Of a DNA stretch of 64,000 bases, positions 48,899 through 57,659 are shown piece by piece. The notes under the pieces are model-generated. The model was not told the origin of the DNA and ran no database searches. It saw only the letters and a program-made list of their open reading frames with translations. Source of the stretch: Atopobiaceae bacterium (GTDB lineage Bacteria; Actinomycetota; Coriobacteriia; Coriobacteriales; Atopobiaceae); NCBI GenBank assembly GCA_022482785.1, contig JAKVON010000005.1, positions 124,001-188,000 on the forward strand, in the 5' to 3' direction. Each line of letters starts with the position of its first letter. The stretch's first letter is position 1. The position numbers and the translations under genes were made by a program.

Positions 48899-50743
48899 AT
48901 GCAGGAGAAGATCGAGGGGCTCATCAGGGCCGCAATCGCCGATGCCCAGTCTGCGGGCGAGCTGCCCGCCTTCGAGGTCGGCGACGTCGGCCTCGAGCGC
49001 CCGGCCGACACGACGCATGGTGACTGGTCCTCGACGGTGGCGCTGCGCTCCGCCAAGGCAGCGCGCATGGCGCCGGGCAGGATAGCCGCAGCGATCGCCG
49101 AGCGCATGCCCTCGGATCCCGCGATCGACAAGGTCGAGGTCGCAGGGCCTGGGTTCGTGAACTTCCACCTCTCGACCGCCGCCGCAAACGACGTCTTCCG
49201 CACGGTGCGCGAGCAGGGCCGCGACTTCGGCAGGTCGGACATCGGCCATGGCCAGAGGATCCAGGTCGAGTTCGTCTCGGCCAACCCCGTCGGCCCCATG
49301 CACGTGGGCCACGGCCGCTGGGCGGCCCTCGGCGACTCCCTCTGCCGCGTGCTCGAGCATGCGGGCTACCAGGTCGAGCGCGAGTTCTACGTGAACGACC
49401 ACGGCAGCCAGATGGACGTCTTCGGCTCGTCGATCGTGATGCGCTACCTGCAGCTGAGCGAGCTCATGGCCCAAGGTCCCCGCTCCCTCGACGAGGCCTA
49501 CGCCACGCTCGTCGCCGACCGCGACGCCTTCGTGGCCGACGAGGACGACGAGCGCCCCGAGACGCACCCCCTCATGGACGCGTTCCAGGCCGCCCTGGGC
49601 GAGAACTCCTATGGCGGCGCCTACATCATCGACATCGCCAGGGGGATCCTCGCCTCCGACGGCGACCGCTGGGTCGACGCTGACGCGCAGGAGCGGCTCG
49701 ACGACTTCCGCGAGCGCTCCTACAAGGTCATGCTCGACTCCATCCGCCAGACCTGCCATGACGTCCGCTGCGACTTCGACGTCTGGTTCTCCGAGCGGAC
49801 CCTCTACGAGAAGGGCCCGGACGGCAGGGACGCCGTGCAGCGCGCCTTCGACAAGCTCGACGACATGGGCTACCTCTTCCGCACCGACGACGGCGCGCTG
49901 TGGTTCCGCTCGACCGCCCTCGGCGACGACAAGGACCGCGTGCTCGTGAAGACCAACGGCGACTACACCTACTTCGCCTCCGACGTCGCCTACCACTGGA
50001 ACAAGTTCCAGCGCGTGGACCACGTGATCGACATCTGGGGCGCCGACCACCACGGCTACATCCGCCGCGTGCGGAACGCCTGCGAGGCCCTCGGCTACCC
50101 CGACCAGTTCGAGGTCCTGCTCGGCCAGCTCGTGAACCTCCTCCGCGGCGGCGTGCCGGTGAGGATGTCCAAGCGCAAGGGGGTCATGGTCACCTTCCGC
50201 GAGCTCATCGACGAGGTGGGTGCCGACGCCGTACGCTACACGCTCATCAGCCGCTCGTCCAACCAGGCGATCGACTTCGACATCGACGCCGTGAAGCGGG
50301 AGTCCTCCGACAACCCCGTCTACTACGTGCAGTACGCGCATGCCCGCATCTGCTCCATCCTGCGGCGCGCCGCAGGCGTCGACCTCGACGAGGAGCGTCG
50401 CCTGGGGATCGACGCCGTCGCGGCGGCGGCGATCGGCGACGACTACGACCTCTCGGTCCTGACCCATCCCACCGAGCTCGAGCTCGGACGCAGGATAAAC
50501 GAGTTCCCCGAGCTCGTCGCGGCCTGCGCCCGGGACAGGGCCCCCTCGCGGATCACGCATTACGTGCAGGAGCTCGCATCTGACTTTCACTCGTTCTATC
50601 GGGAGTGCCAGGTCCTTCCGAGCGAGGGCCGTCCCATCGACGAGAGGGTGTCGAAGGCGCGTCTCGCGGCGTGCGACGCGGTGCGGCTCGTCCTCGCGCT
50701 CTCCCTCCAACTGGTCGGCGTGTCGTCTCCCGATAAGATGTGA
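48899..50743 (+). CDS. argS: Arginyl-tRNA synthetase
   Basis: A 614-aa class I synthetase. N-terminal Add-1 domain, FVSANPVGPMHVGHGRWAALGDSL with the HVGH signature, a WGADHHGYIRRV motif, MSKRKGVMVTF as KMSKS-like loop, and the C-terminal anticodon domain with LASDFHSFYRECQV. All landmark segments are intact. Preceded by GGGGAGAGGC, 9 nt after pncB. Confidence 0.97.
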   Translation: MQEKIEGLIRAAIADAQSAGELPAFEVGDVGLERPADTTHGDWSSTVALRSAKAARMAPGRIAAAIAERMPSDPAIDKVEVAGPGFVNFHLSTAAANDVFRTVREQGRDFGRSDIGHGQRIQVEFVSANPVGPMHVGHGRWAALGDSLCRVLEHAGYQVEREFYVNDHGSQMDVFGSSIVMRYLQLSELMAQGPRSLDEAYATLVADRDAFVADEDDERPETHPLMDAFQAALGENSYGGAYIIDIARGILASDGDRWVDADAQERLDDFRERSYKVMLDSIRQTCHDVRCDFDVWFSERTLYEKGPDGRDAVQRAFDKLDDMGYLFRTDDGALWFRSTALGDDKDRVLVKTNGDYTYFASDVAYHWNKFQRVDHVIDIWGADHHGYIRRVRNACEALGYPDQFEVLLGQLVNLLRGGVPVRMSKRKGVMVTFRELIDEVGADAVRYTLISRSSNQAIDFDIDAVKRESSDNPVYYVQYAHARICSILRRAAGVDLDEERRLGIDAVAAAAIGDDYDLSVLTHPTELELGRRINEFPELVAACARDRAPSRITHYVQELASDFHSFYRECQVLPSEGRPIDERVSKARLAACDAVRLVLALSLQLVGVSSPDKM

Positions 50744-50993
50744 TTTTCTCTTCGCCGATTCTTGCCCGACAAAATGAACTACCTTCACTCCCGCTTGATT
50801 GAGAAACACGAACTGATATTACAATTGAAAGAAATAACGTGTCGACTATATGCTATTATTGTCCGCTAAATAGGTCTACCTTATTTCTCGATGGGGTAGA
50901 CTGAGGTCAGCGGATTGTCGCGGGCGTCTCGGATGGTATGGGGGCGGTCTTCGGGGAGAAGGCCGCCGGACGATGCGAAACGGATAAGAAAAT
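50744..50993 (+). promoter_or_regulatory. AT-rich promoter region of the tandem-wHTH regulator
   Basis: 250 bp, clearly AT-richer than its surroundings. TTGAAA (50825-50830) with TATGCT (50849-50854) at 18 bp is a promoter candidate. The inverted repeat GTCTACC (about 50872-50878) / GGTAGAC (about 50895-50901) could be an autoregulatory operator. No gene is seen. Confidence 0.45.
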
Positions 50994-51683
50994 ATGGATT
51001 TGAACGAGTACATGTCAGTTCGGAGGGCCTACAACCTCGTCCGTCAGGACCAGCCCTCCTCTGTTCGCCTGACGTTCGAGGAGTATGCCATCCTCTGTCA
51101 CCTTGCGAATATCGACGGCGAGCTCAAGACGTCCCAGATTGCCGACTACCAGGGCGTCTTGCGTCCCACCACCACGCACAGGACCAATCACTTGTCCTCG
51201 CTTTCCCTGATCGACCGTCACGAGGGGCTCGAGGACCGTCGCAACGTCTGCTGCAGCGTGTCCGAGAAGGGCCGTGCCGAGGTGGCGAGGCTCTCCAAGG
51301 CCCTCGTCTCGAAGATCGACCCCGGCCAGCCCCTGCACCGCTCGACCCCCGAGCGAATCTGCATGGTCGTGGACGCGATGGGGGAGGTCTTCTGCACGGC
51401 TGGCGACCTCGTACTCCTGGGGCTCTCCCGCGACCCGGATGCCGGCAAGAGCATCTCCGAGCTCGTCGAGATGCTCGGCCTCCTGCAGCCTACGGTCTCG
51501 ATGTCCGTTGCCGCCTTGGTGGAGGACAAGCTCATCTCCCGCGGCGTCAACGACGGCTCCACGCGCATGGTGCGCATGGGCCTCACTCCCGCCGGCAACG
51601 AGGCCGCCGAGGCCATGCGCGGGCGCATCGAGGGCCTGCTCGTTCACAGGCGGTCGCGTTCCGCCGTCTCCGCGGCCCGGTAG
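50994..51683 (+). CDS. Tandem MarR-like winged-helix regulator
   Basis: A 229-aa protein with two winged-helix units. Unit 1 (about 25-95): LTFEEYAILCHLANIDGELKTSQIADYQGVLRPTTTHRTNHL then IDRHEGLEDRRNVCCSVSEKG, the MarR recognition helix plus D-R wing. Unit 2 (about 130-215): GDLVLLGLSRDPDAGKSISELVEMLGLLQPTVSMSVAALVEDKLISRG, then GSTRMVRMGLTPAG. Ordinary MarR proteins have one such unit and dimerise; here one chain carries both. No strong ribosome site before ATG 50994. Ligand and targets unknown. Confidence 0.78.
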   Translation: MDLNEYMSVRRAYNLVRQDQPSSVRLTFEEYAILCHLANIDGELKTSQIADYQGVLRPTTTHRTNHLSSLSLIDRHEGLEDRRNVCCSVSEKGRAEVARLSKALVSKIDPGQPLHRSTPERICMVVDAMGEVFCTAGDLVLLGLSRDPDAGKSISELVEMLGLLQPTVSMSVAALVEDKLISRGVNDGSTRMVRMGLTPAGNEAAEAMRGRIEGLLVHRRSRSAVSAAR

Positions 51684-51989
51684 GAACCCCCGCGCCTCGT
51701 CTCATGATGCCTGCAGCGCATCGAGGGGCCGTCGCCTTGGTTGGCGGCGGCCCCTTTCCTCTCGCACGGCCAAGTGTGCTATAGTCACAAACGTGCGCGG
51801 CCTGGTGTTGTCAAGTCCTCCTGTGCCGGCACGAATCCCCGCATAGCCTCGCATGTCGTTTGCGCCCGGCCGTGTCGAGGGGAGCCTTCAATTCGCGACA
51901 CCCCATGTAACGAGTGATGCCATACCTGCAGCGTGCGCGCCTATCGCCCCTCAATCGCCGGCGGCGCGCCAAAAGGGAAGAGGAACAGA
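51684..51989 (+). promoter_or_regulatory. rho upstream region
   Basis: 306 bp without a gene. A terminator for the regulator gene, GGGGCCGTCGCC (51725-51736) / GGCGGCGGCCCC (51743-51754) followed by TTT, is followed by TGTGCTATAGTCAC with TATAGT (51780-51785) as a likely -10 of rho. This leaves an about 200-nt leader, in line with rho autoregulation known in other bacteria (inference). Confidence 0.5.
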
Positions 51990-53750
51990 GTGAGTGACGA
52001 GCCGATCGAATCCGCCGAGGTCCAGACCACGGCGGCCGCGTCAGACGACGTCCAGGAGAAGCCCGCGCCGAAGCGTCGGCGCAGAAGCAAGCAGCAGCAC
52101 GACATCCCAGACGAGATGAACCGGGTCACGCAGGAGGCCACCCATGCCACCGCGGAGGTCCTCCCTGCCCCGGCGGCGACCCTCTCGGAGGCCGATGCCC
52201 AGGGCCAGCAGCCTGCTGCCGCGCAGAGTTCCGCCGAGGGCCAGCAGCCTGCTGCCGCGCAGAGTTCCGCCGAGGGCCAGCAGCCGGCGCCTCGCGCGGG
52301 GAAGCGCAGGCACGTGAAGCGCAACGATGGCGCCCAGCAGGGGCAGAACGTCCAGGGCCGCAATCGCTCCGGCAACGGCCAGCCGGGCAACGGCAACGGC
52401 AACGCCAACGCCAACGGCCGCAGGCGCAACCGCCGCGGCAACTCGAACGGTGCCAGCCAGGCGGTCGAGCCCAAGCTCAGCCGCGACGAGCTGGCCGGCA
52501 TGAAGGTCGCGGAGCTCCGCGCCAAGGCCGCCGAGCTCTCCCTCGACGTCACGGGCCTCAAGAAGCCCGAGCTCATCGAGGCCGTCTACGCCGCCGCGGC
52601 CGCCGCGGAGGGCTTCCGCACCGTCGAGGGGGTCCTCGAGGTCGTCAAGGAGGGCTTCGGCTTCGTCCGGACGGGCAACTACATGGCCGGCGACGACGAC
52701 GCCTTCATCTCCCAGCAGATGATCAAGAGCATGGGCCTGCGCCCCGGCGACCTCGTCGTGGGGACGGTGCGTCCGAGCAGGCCGAACGACAAGTACCCGG
52801 CGGTGCAGAAGGTCGCCTCCGTGAACGGACTCGATCCCCAGCTCGCAAGGGGGCGCGTCCGCTTCGGCGACCTCACGCCCATCTTCCCCAATGAGCGCCT
52901 CGTGATGGAGCACGGCAAGGACTCGATTACGGGCCGTGCCATCGACCTCGTGGCGCCCATCGGAAAGGGCCAGCGCGGCCTCATCGTCTCGCCCCCCAAG
53001 GCGGGCAAGACCACCGTCCTGAAGCACATCTGCCAGTCCATCGCGGCCAACAACCCCGAGGTCCATCTCATGTGCCTGCTGGTCGACGAGCGCCCCGAGG
53101 AGGTCACCGACATGCAGCGCTCGGTCGACGGCGACGTGGTCGCCTCGACGTTCGACATGCCGGCCGAGAACCACACCGCCGTCTCCGAGCTGGTCATCGA
53201 GCGTGCGAAGCGCCTGGTCGAGATGGGCGAGGACGTCGTCGTGGTGCTCGATTCCATCACCCGCCTGGCCCGCGCCTACAACCTCGCGCAGCCTGCGAGC
53301 GGACGCATCCTCTCCGGCGGCGTCGATTCCGCCGCGCTCTACCCGCCCAAGCGCTTCCTCGGCGCGGCGCGCAACATCGAGAACGGCGGGTCGCTCACGA
53401 TCCTCGCCTCGGCCCTGGTGGACACGGGCTCCAAGATGGACGAGGTCATCTTCGAGGAGTTCAAGGGCACCGGCAACATGGAGCTCAAGCTCGACCGCGA
53501 CCTGGCCGACAAGCGCATCTTCCCGGCCATCGACCCGGTGGCCTCCGGGACCCGCAACGAGGAGCTCCTCATTCCCGCGGAGCTCCAGCCCTTCGTCTGG
53601 GGCATCAGGCGGATCCTCGCCAACATGAACAACACCGAGCGTGCCGAGGCGAGCCTCGTCAAGAGCCTCAAGGCCACCAAGTCGAACCAGGAGTTCCTCA
53701 TCCGCTCGGCGAAGAAGGCACAGCTCTCGGAGTATTCAGACGCGCTGTGA
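51990..53750 (+). CDS. rho: Transcription termination factor Rho with long low-complexity insertion
   Basis: A 586-aa protein, GTG 51990 behind AGGGAAGAGGA. Residues 1 to about 160 are disordered: Ala/Glu/Gln-rich with tandem GQQPAAAQSSAE repeats (42-bp DNA repeat at about 52203) and an Asn/Gly/Arg tract (GNGQPGNGNGNANANG). Then Rho_N (ELAGMKVAELRAKAAELSLD), the S1-like RNA-binding domain (VLEVVKEGFGFVRTG), and the ATPase with Walker A SPPKAGKTTVL, VVLDSITRLARAYN and the Q/R-loop region GGVDSAALYPPKRFLGAARN. An intact hexameric RNA translocase; the insertion is typical of high-GC Gram-positives. Confidence 0.96.
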   Translation: MSDEPIESAEVQTTAAASDDVQEKPAPKRRRRSKQQHDIPDEMNRVTQEATHATAEVLPAPAATLSEADAQGQQPAAAQSSAEGQQPAAAQSSAEGQQPAPRAGKRRHVKRNDGAQQGQNVQGRNRSGNGQPGNGNGNANANGRRRNRRGNSNGASQAVEPKLSRDELAGMKVAELRAKAAELSLDVTGLKKPELIEAVYAAAAAAEGFRTVEGVLEVVKEGFGFVRTGNYMAGDDDAFISQQMIKSMGLRPGDLVVGTVRPSRPNDKYPAVQKVASVNGLDPQLARGRVRFGDLTPIFPNERLVMEHGKDSITGRAIDLVAPIGKGQRGLIVSPPKAGKTTVLKHICQSIAANNPEVHLMCLLVDERPEEVTDMQRSVDGDVVASTFDMPAENHTAVSELVIERAKRLVEMGEDVVVVLDSITRLARAYNLAQPASGRILSGGVDSAALYPPKRFLGAARNIENGGSLTILASALVDTGSKMDEVIFEEFKGTGNMELKLDRDLADKRIFPAIDPVASGTRNEELLIPAELQPFVWGIRRILANMNNTERAEASLVKSLKATKSNQEFLIRSAKKAQLSEYSDAL

Positions 53751-53773
53751 CCGAAAGGGACGACCGGGCGCCC

Positions 53774-54568
53774 CTAGGTGAGGCGCTCGGTCGTCCAGTC
53801 GCCCATGAAGCGCTCGCCCGCGACCATGAAGCGCGCAGGCAGGATCTTTGCCAGGACGTAGACGACCTTCATGTCCCACGAGGGCACGCAGACCTGACGT
53901 CCGCGCACCGCGGCGGCCAGGGCCTCGCGCACCACGTCGCGTGGCTCCTCGAAGCCGATGAAGGTGGTCTTGTCGACGGCATGCTGGTCGCCTGGCCTGT
54001 CGAGGAACTCCGTGCGCATGTACTTGGGGCAGACCGCGGTGACATGGATGCCCACGGGCCCCAGCTCCTCGTCGAGGGCCATCGACAGGTCGAGCACGAA
54101 GCGCTTCGTCGCCCCATAGACCGAGATCCCCGGCTGGGGGACGAGCGCGGCGACGCTCGCCAGGTTGACGATGCGGCTTCCCTCGTGCATGCGGAGCAGG
54201 GCGTGATAGGTCATCTGGACGAGCGCGAGGCAGTTGAGCCGCACCATCCCGGCGTTGCCGCGCTCGCCGATCTGGGTGAAGTCGCCATACTTTCCGAAGC
54301 CGGCCGAGTTGATGAGCCACTGCACGTTGATTGTCTCGTCCTCGGCGAGCTCCTTCTCGATGACGTCATAGGAGGCCTGGTCGGTGAGGTCGAGCGCGAA
54401 GTCGCGCACGGGCGTCTTCGACTCGGCCTTGATGGCGTCGAGCCGGTCTTGGCGGCGGGCGATGGCCCATATCTCGTCGAGCGGGCCGCCTGCGCCCGCG
54501 TTGAGCTGGCGGATGAACTCTCGCCCCACACCAGAGGAGGCTCCCGTGACGATCGCGATGTTTCTCAT
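53774..54568 (-). CDS. Short-chain dehydrogenase/reductase
   Basis: A 264-aa SDR. Start MRNIAIVTGASSGVGREFIRQL (TGxxxGxG cofactor motif), LINSAGFGKYGDF (NAG equivalent), RIVNLASVAALVPQPGISVYGATKRF with catalytic Ser, Tyr and Lys (YxxxK), and VCPKYMRTEF. ATG 54568 has AAGGAG. The C-terminal part with VPSWDMKVVYVLAKILP suggests a membrane-associated, lipid- or fatty-acyl-type SDR. Convergent with rho. Substrate unknown. Confidence 0.92.
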   Translation of the reverse strand: MRNIAIVTGASSGVGREFIRQLNAGAGGPLDEIWAIARRQDRLDAIKAESKTPVRDFALDLTDQASYDVIEKELAEDETINVQWLINSAGFGKYGDFTQIGERGNAGMVRLNCLALVQMTYHALLRMHEGSRIVNLASVAALVPQPGISVYGATKRFVLDLSMALDEELGPVGIHVTAVCPKYMRTEFLDRPGDQHAVDKTTFIGFEEPRDVVREALAAAVRGRQVCVPSWDMKVVYVLAKILPARFMVAGERFMGDWTTERLT

Positions 54569-54868
54569 GCCTGCTCCTTGGAATCGTCCTGCCGTGCGAC
54601 CACTTGTGGATTCGTACCCCTTCCCGGCACACTTGGCCGTCTCGACCTTGCATTCCGTTGAAAACTGGGAAATAATCGAGGAGATTCGGGCCGCAAGGTC
54701 GGGCCGGGTCGTTCGCGACGGTGCATGCAGCTGACACACAGAATGCCGTTGTGGGTGCATTTGACAGGCCCTATCGGGAGATCTGTCGAGTCGTTCGCAA
54801 CAACCAGCTCCATGCGCTGCCACTGTCAGGCAGGCGATGGTCGCCCGCCTGGACGGAGGGAGACGCTC

Positions 54869-56290
54869 ATGGCGCTGAGGAGGAGCAACCCTGCCACCTG
54901 GGTGGGGCTTCTGGGTGGAGCGGCATGGTCCGTGCCGGGAATCGCCTCGGCGGCCAGCCTCTCCCAGGACGCTCCGTCGTCCGCGTCCGGCGACCTCATC
55001 CCGTTCGCCCTGGGCTGCGTCACCGGCGCCGCCTGCGTCGGGGCCATCACGCTCGCCGTCCTCCGGCACAAGGAGGTCAAGGCCGCTCGCGACCAGGCCG
55101 ATTCGGTCCTCTCCCCGGAGACCTTCTCCGAGCAGTTCTCGGCCCGCGCCCCCGAGCCGCGTCGCGTGTCCGAGCCGCGTCGCGCCCCCGAGCCACACTG
55201 CGCGCCCGAGCCGCACCGTGCCCCCGAGCCAAGGGACAAGGCGAAGGCGCCGGCGCGTCGCCATGCGCCGGCGGCCTCGGTGAGCGCGGGGATGGGCCGG
55301 CACATGAGGGCGAATCCCGAGGCGATGACCAACTGGGAGAACACCGGCTCCATCCGGGTGCGGCAGGTCGAGGGCGAGCTTCGCGGCTCCCACCTCAAGG
55401 GGGGCGCCGAGCCGCCGCGCGAGCAGCACGTCGTGCCCGTGGTGGCACCCCTCGACGCCTCCGCCAGGAACGACCTCGAGCAGGTCGCGAGCGACTATGC
55501 GAAGGACCTCTCGTTCGCCGAGCGCGTCGCGGCCCGCGCGAGGGGCGTCGCCGCGACGCTCGGGTCGAGGATCAGCGGGGACATGATGGAGGGCCTGCCC
55601 ATGATAGAGCGGGCCGACGGCTCCGTCGCAGACGTGGGCACCGGCTGGTGGACCAAAGGCCGCGGCCGAGGAGGGCCATTCGACCGGATCGCTCTTCCCG
55701 CTGCCAGGAGATCGAGTCCGACGACTCCGCGTTCTTCCCTGCCCCGAGCTATGGCGCACCGGCCGACAAGCGCGTGGAGGACGACTCCCCCACGGGGAAA
55801 GATCGACGTCACGGCGGCTCGGGCGGCGGCGATCGCCACGAGGCTCTCGGGAATCGACCAGAGCGCGTTTCCCGAGGAGCGCGTCGCCGGAAGGCCCAAG
55901 CACGAGGACCTCTGGGCACAGGCGCTTGCCGCCATGGAAGAGCAGTCGCTGCCTCCCGTCGAAGAGGTCGAGGAGGTCATCGGCGACATGGACACCCTGG
56001 ACGAGATCGACGGCCTCGAGGCCAACACGTCGTTCATCCCGTTCCGCACGCCCGCGGGGCACCCCGAGGTCGTGGATCGCGAGACCTATGTCGACTACCT
56101 CATCGGCGACGAGTTCGGGCGCAACCCGTCGAAGGCCGTCCGGCGCACCTCGCGCGAGTACCTGCATGTCATCGAGGGTGGATCTCAGAAGATGATGCAC
56201 CTGCGCGACGATTCCGAGGGCGCGCGTGCCCCCAGGCCCACGGGCCCCCGCCACTTCCGGACCGAGGCGAGGACGGCACGCGAGGCATGA
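54869..56290 (+). CDS. Membrane-anchored hypothetical protein with a mid-gene frame disturbance
   Basis: A 473-aa frame, ATG 54869 behind GGAGGG. N-terminal hydrophobic segments (VGLLGGAAWSVPGIASAASL; LIPFALGCVTGAACVGAITLAVL), then Pro/Glu/Arg repeats (EPRRVSEPRRAPEPH) and a soluble C-terminal half with EDLWAQALAAMEEQ and FIPFRTPAGHPEVVDRETYVDYL. Between about 55665 and 55800 the frame turns Arg/Pro/Ser-rich, while better protein-like text lies in other frames (AAAEEGHSTGSLFPLP, then EIESDDSAFFPAPSYGAPAD and KRVEDDSPTGK). Three one-base indels that cancel would explain this. The 300 bp before the gene (54569-54868) holds no gene. Function unknown. Confidence 0.65.
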   Translation: MALRRSNPATWVGLLGGAAWSVPGIASAASLSQDAPSSASGDLIPFALGCVTGAACVGAITLAVLRHKEVKAARDQADSVLSPETFSEQFSARAPEPRRVSEPRRAPEPHCAPEPHRAPEPRDKAKAPARRHAPAASVSAGMGRHMRANPEAMTNWENTGSIRVRQVEGELRGSHLKGGAEPPREQHVVPVVAPLDASARNDLEQVASDYAKDLSFAERVAARARGVAATLGSRISGDMMEGLPMIERADGSVADVGTGWWTKGRGRGGPFDRIALPAARRSSPTTPRSSLPRAMAHRPTSAWRTTPPRGKIDVTAARAAAIATRLSGIDQSAFPEERVAGRPKHEDLWAQALAAMEEQSLPPVEEVEEVIGDMDTLDEIDGLEANTSFIPFRTPAGHPEVVDRETYVDYLIGDEFGRNPSKAVRRTSREYLHVIEGGSQKMMHLRDDSEGARAPRPTGPRHFRTEARTAREA

Positions 56291-56751
56291 GGTCGGGCGG
56301 CGGCAGGGACTTCCTTCGGAGTGCGGCCTGGTGGGCCGCGCTCGTCGTGTGGGTCGCCTTCGTCTGGAGCAGGTCGCTCGCGACGGGCGAGGCGTCGGAC
56401 TCCCAGAGCCTGTGGGTCGTCGCCCGCCTCAGGGGCCTGTTCGGCGCCCTGGGGGTAAGCGACGTCGCGGCGATGAACCATCTCGTCCGCAAGGCGGCCC
56501 ATTTCTCGGAGTACCTCGTCCTCGGCCTCCTCGCGTTCCAGGCGAGCCGGCCGCTGCGCGGGAGGGGGAGGACGGCGAGCGTCATCTGCGGGCTGGTGAC
56601 GTGCTGCGTTCCCGTGGTCGACGAGACGCTGCAGCTCTTCGTCAACGCGAGGTCCGGGCAGGCGTCAGACGTCGTCCTCGACATCTGCGGTGCCTGCGTG
56701 GGGCTGATCGTCATGCACGAGGTGCATGCGAGGTCGCTCGAACGGGGCTAG
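56287..56751 (+). CDS. VanZ-like membrane protein
   Basis: A 154-aa protein, ATG overlapping the previous stop. Four membrane segments (WWAALVVWVAFVWS; FSEYLVLGLLAFQAS; ASVICGLVTCCVPVVDE; VLDICGACVGLIVM) with the VanZ family's K-HFSEY, DE-LQLF and R-G---DV-LD motifs. VanZ members contribute to teicoplanin resistance in enterococci, but most chromosomal ones have no known role. Confidence 0.87.
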   Translation: MRSGGGRDFLRSAAWWAALVVWVAFVWSRSLATGEASDSQSLWVVARLRGLFGALGVSDVAAMNHLVRKAAHFSEYLVLGLLAFQASRPLRGRGRTASVICGLVTCCVPVVDETLQLFVNARSGQASDVVLDICGACVGLIVMHEVHARSLERG

Positions 56752-57659
56752 CCTTCCGCGGCCTGGGCGAGATGGGCCCCCAGCTTGATGGCGGCCACCT
56801 CGCGAAGCCACAGGTCGGGCCGCTCGTCTCCGAGCGCGTGGATGACCCGCTCGGCCATCTCGTCACCGTCGGCGACGGCGATCATCGTGGAGCCCGATCC
56901 CGAGATGAAGAACCCGACCGCCCCCGCCCCCATCGCGCGCGAGCGGAGCGGCTCGTAGTCGGGGATGAGGACCTTGCGGTAGGGCTCGTGCAGCCGGTCC
57001 TGGCAGGCCTCGCCGAACAGCCTCGCGTCGCCTGCCTCGAGCGCCAGCACGGTGGCAACGCACCTGCCCATCTGCCAGACGGTCGTCTCGAGCGGCACCT
57101 CGCGCGGCATGACCTTGCGCGCCTCGACGGTGCGTACCTGGTAGGGAGGGGCGGCCACGATGAAGCGCAGGTTGGGTGCCACGTCGAAGCGGCTCGAGAC
57201 GGTCTTGCCGTCGCGGATGAACGAGCTCACGAGCCCGCCGAGGACGGCGGGGGCCACGTTGTCGGGATGCCCCTCGATCTGGGTGGCCACGTCGAGCGTG
57301 AAGGCCTGGTCGACGGGACGGCCCGAGAGCGCCTGGGCGGCGATGACGCCCGCGACGACGCAGGTCGAGCTCGAGCCGAGCCCCCCGGAGAGGGGAATGG
57401 GAGACCCTATCTCGATCGAGCAGGTGGGTGCCTTCGTCCCCAAGCTCTCGCAGGCCGTGAGGAAGCTCGTCCAGGCGAGGTTGTCGGGACCCGTGAACTG
57501 GGGCTCGCAGCCGTGGATCTCGAGCGTGCCCGACCGTGCGAAGGTGAAGCTCGCCCACAGGTCGAGCGCCATGCCAAGCGTGTCGAACCCCACCCCGAGG
57601 TTGGCCGAGGTGGCCGGCACCATCACCGTGACCCGCTCAAGGCCCCCCGGCTCGCTCAT
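56748..57659 (-). CDS. thrB: Homoserine kinase
   Basis: A 303-aa GHMP kinase. VTVMVPATSANLGVGFDTLGMAL is the ThrB start, SPIPLSGGLGSSSTCVVAGVIAA the ATP-binding PxxxGLGSS loop, and GFFISGSGSTMIAV the C-terminal motif 3. It phosphorylates homoserine, the step before ThrC. ATG overlaps the thrC stop (ATGA on the minus strand), so the two are coupled. Confidence 0.95.
   Translation of the reverse strand: MSEPGGLERVTVMVPATSANLGVGFDTLGMALDLWASFTFARSGTLEIHGCEPQFTGPDNLAWTSFLTACESLGTKAPTCSIEIGSPIPLSGGLGSSSTCVVAGVIAAQALSGRPVDQAFTLDVATQIEGHPDNVAPAVLGGLVSSFIRDGKTVSSRFDVAPNLRFIVAAPPYQVRTVEARKVMPREVPLETTVWQMGRCVATVLALEAGDARLFGEACQDRLHEPYRKVLIPDYEPLRSRAMGAGAVGFFISGSGSTMIAVADGDEMAERVIHALGDERPDLWLREVAAIKLGAHLAQAAEG

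Noticed and set aside
47648-50809. 1053-codon open frame on the minus strand
   Set aside because: It is the mirror of pncB and argS, whose motifs are certain. Composition (Val/Gly/Arg/His-rich) is that of a GC-rich antisense shadow.
54725-54868. Upstream extension of the anchored protein
   Set aside because: ATG 54869 has a good GGAGGG site and a proper membrane N-terminus; the extension is Cys/His/Arg-rich and unlike coding sequence.
53774-56254. 826-codon minus-strand frame
   Set aside because: Only its last 264 codons (the SDR) are real; the upstream part is antisense to the anchored hypothetical gene and lacks a ribosome site.
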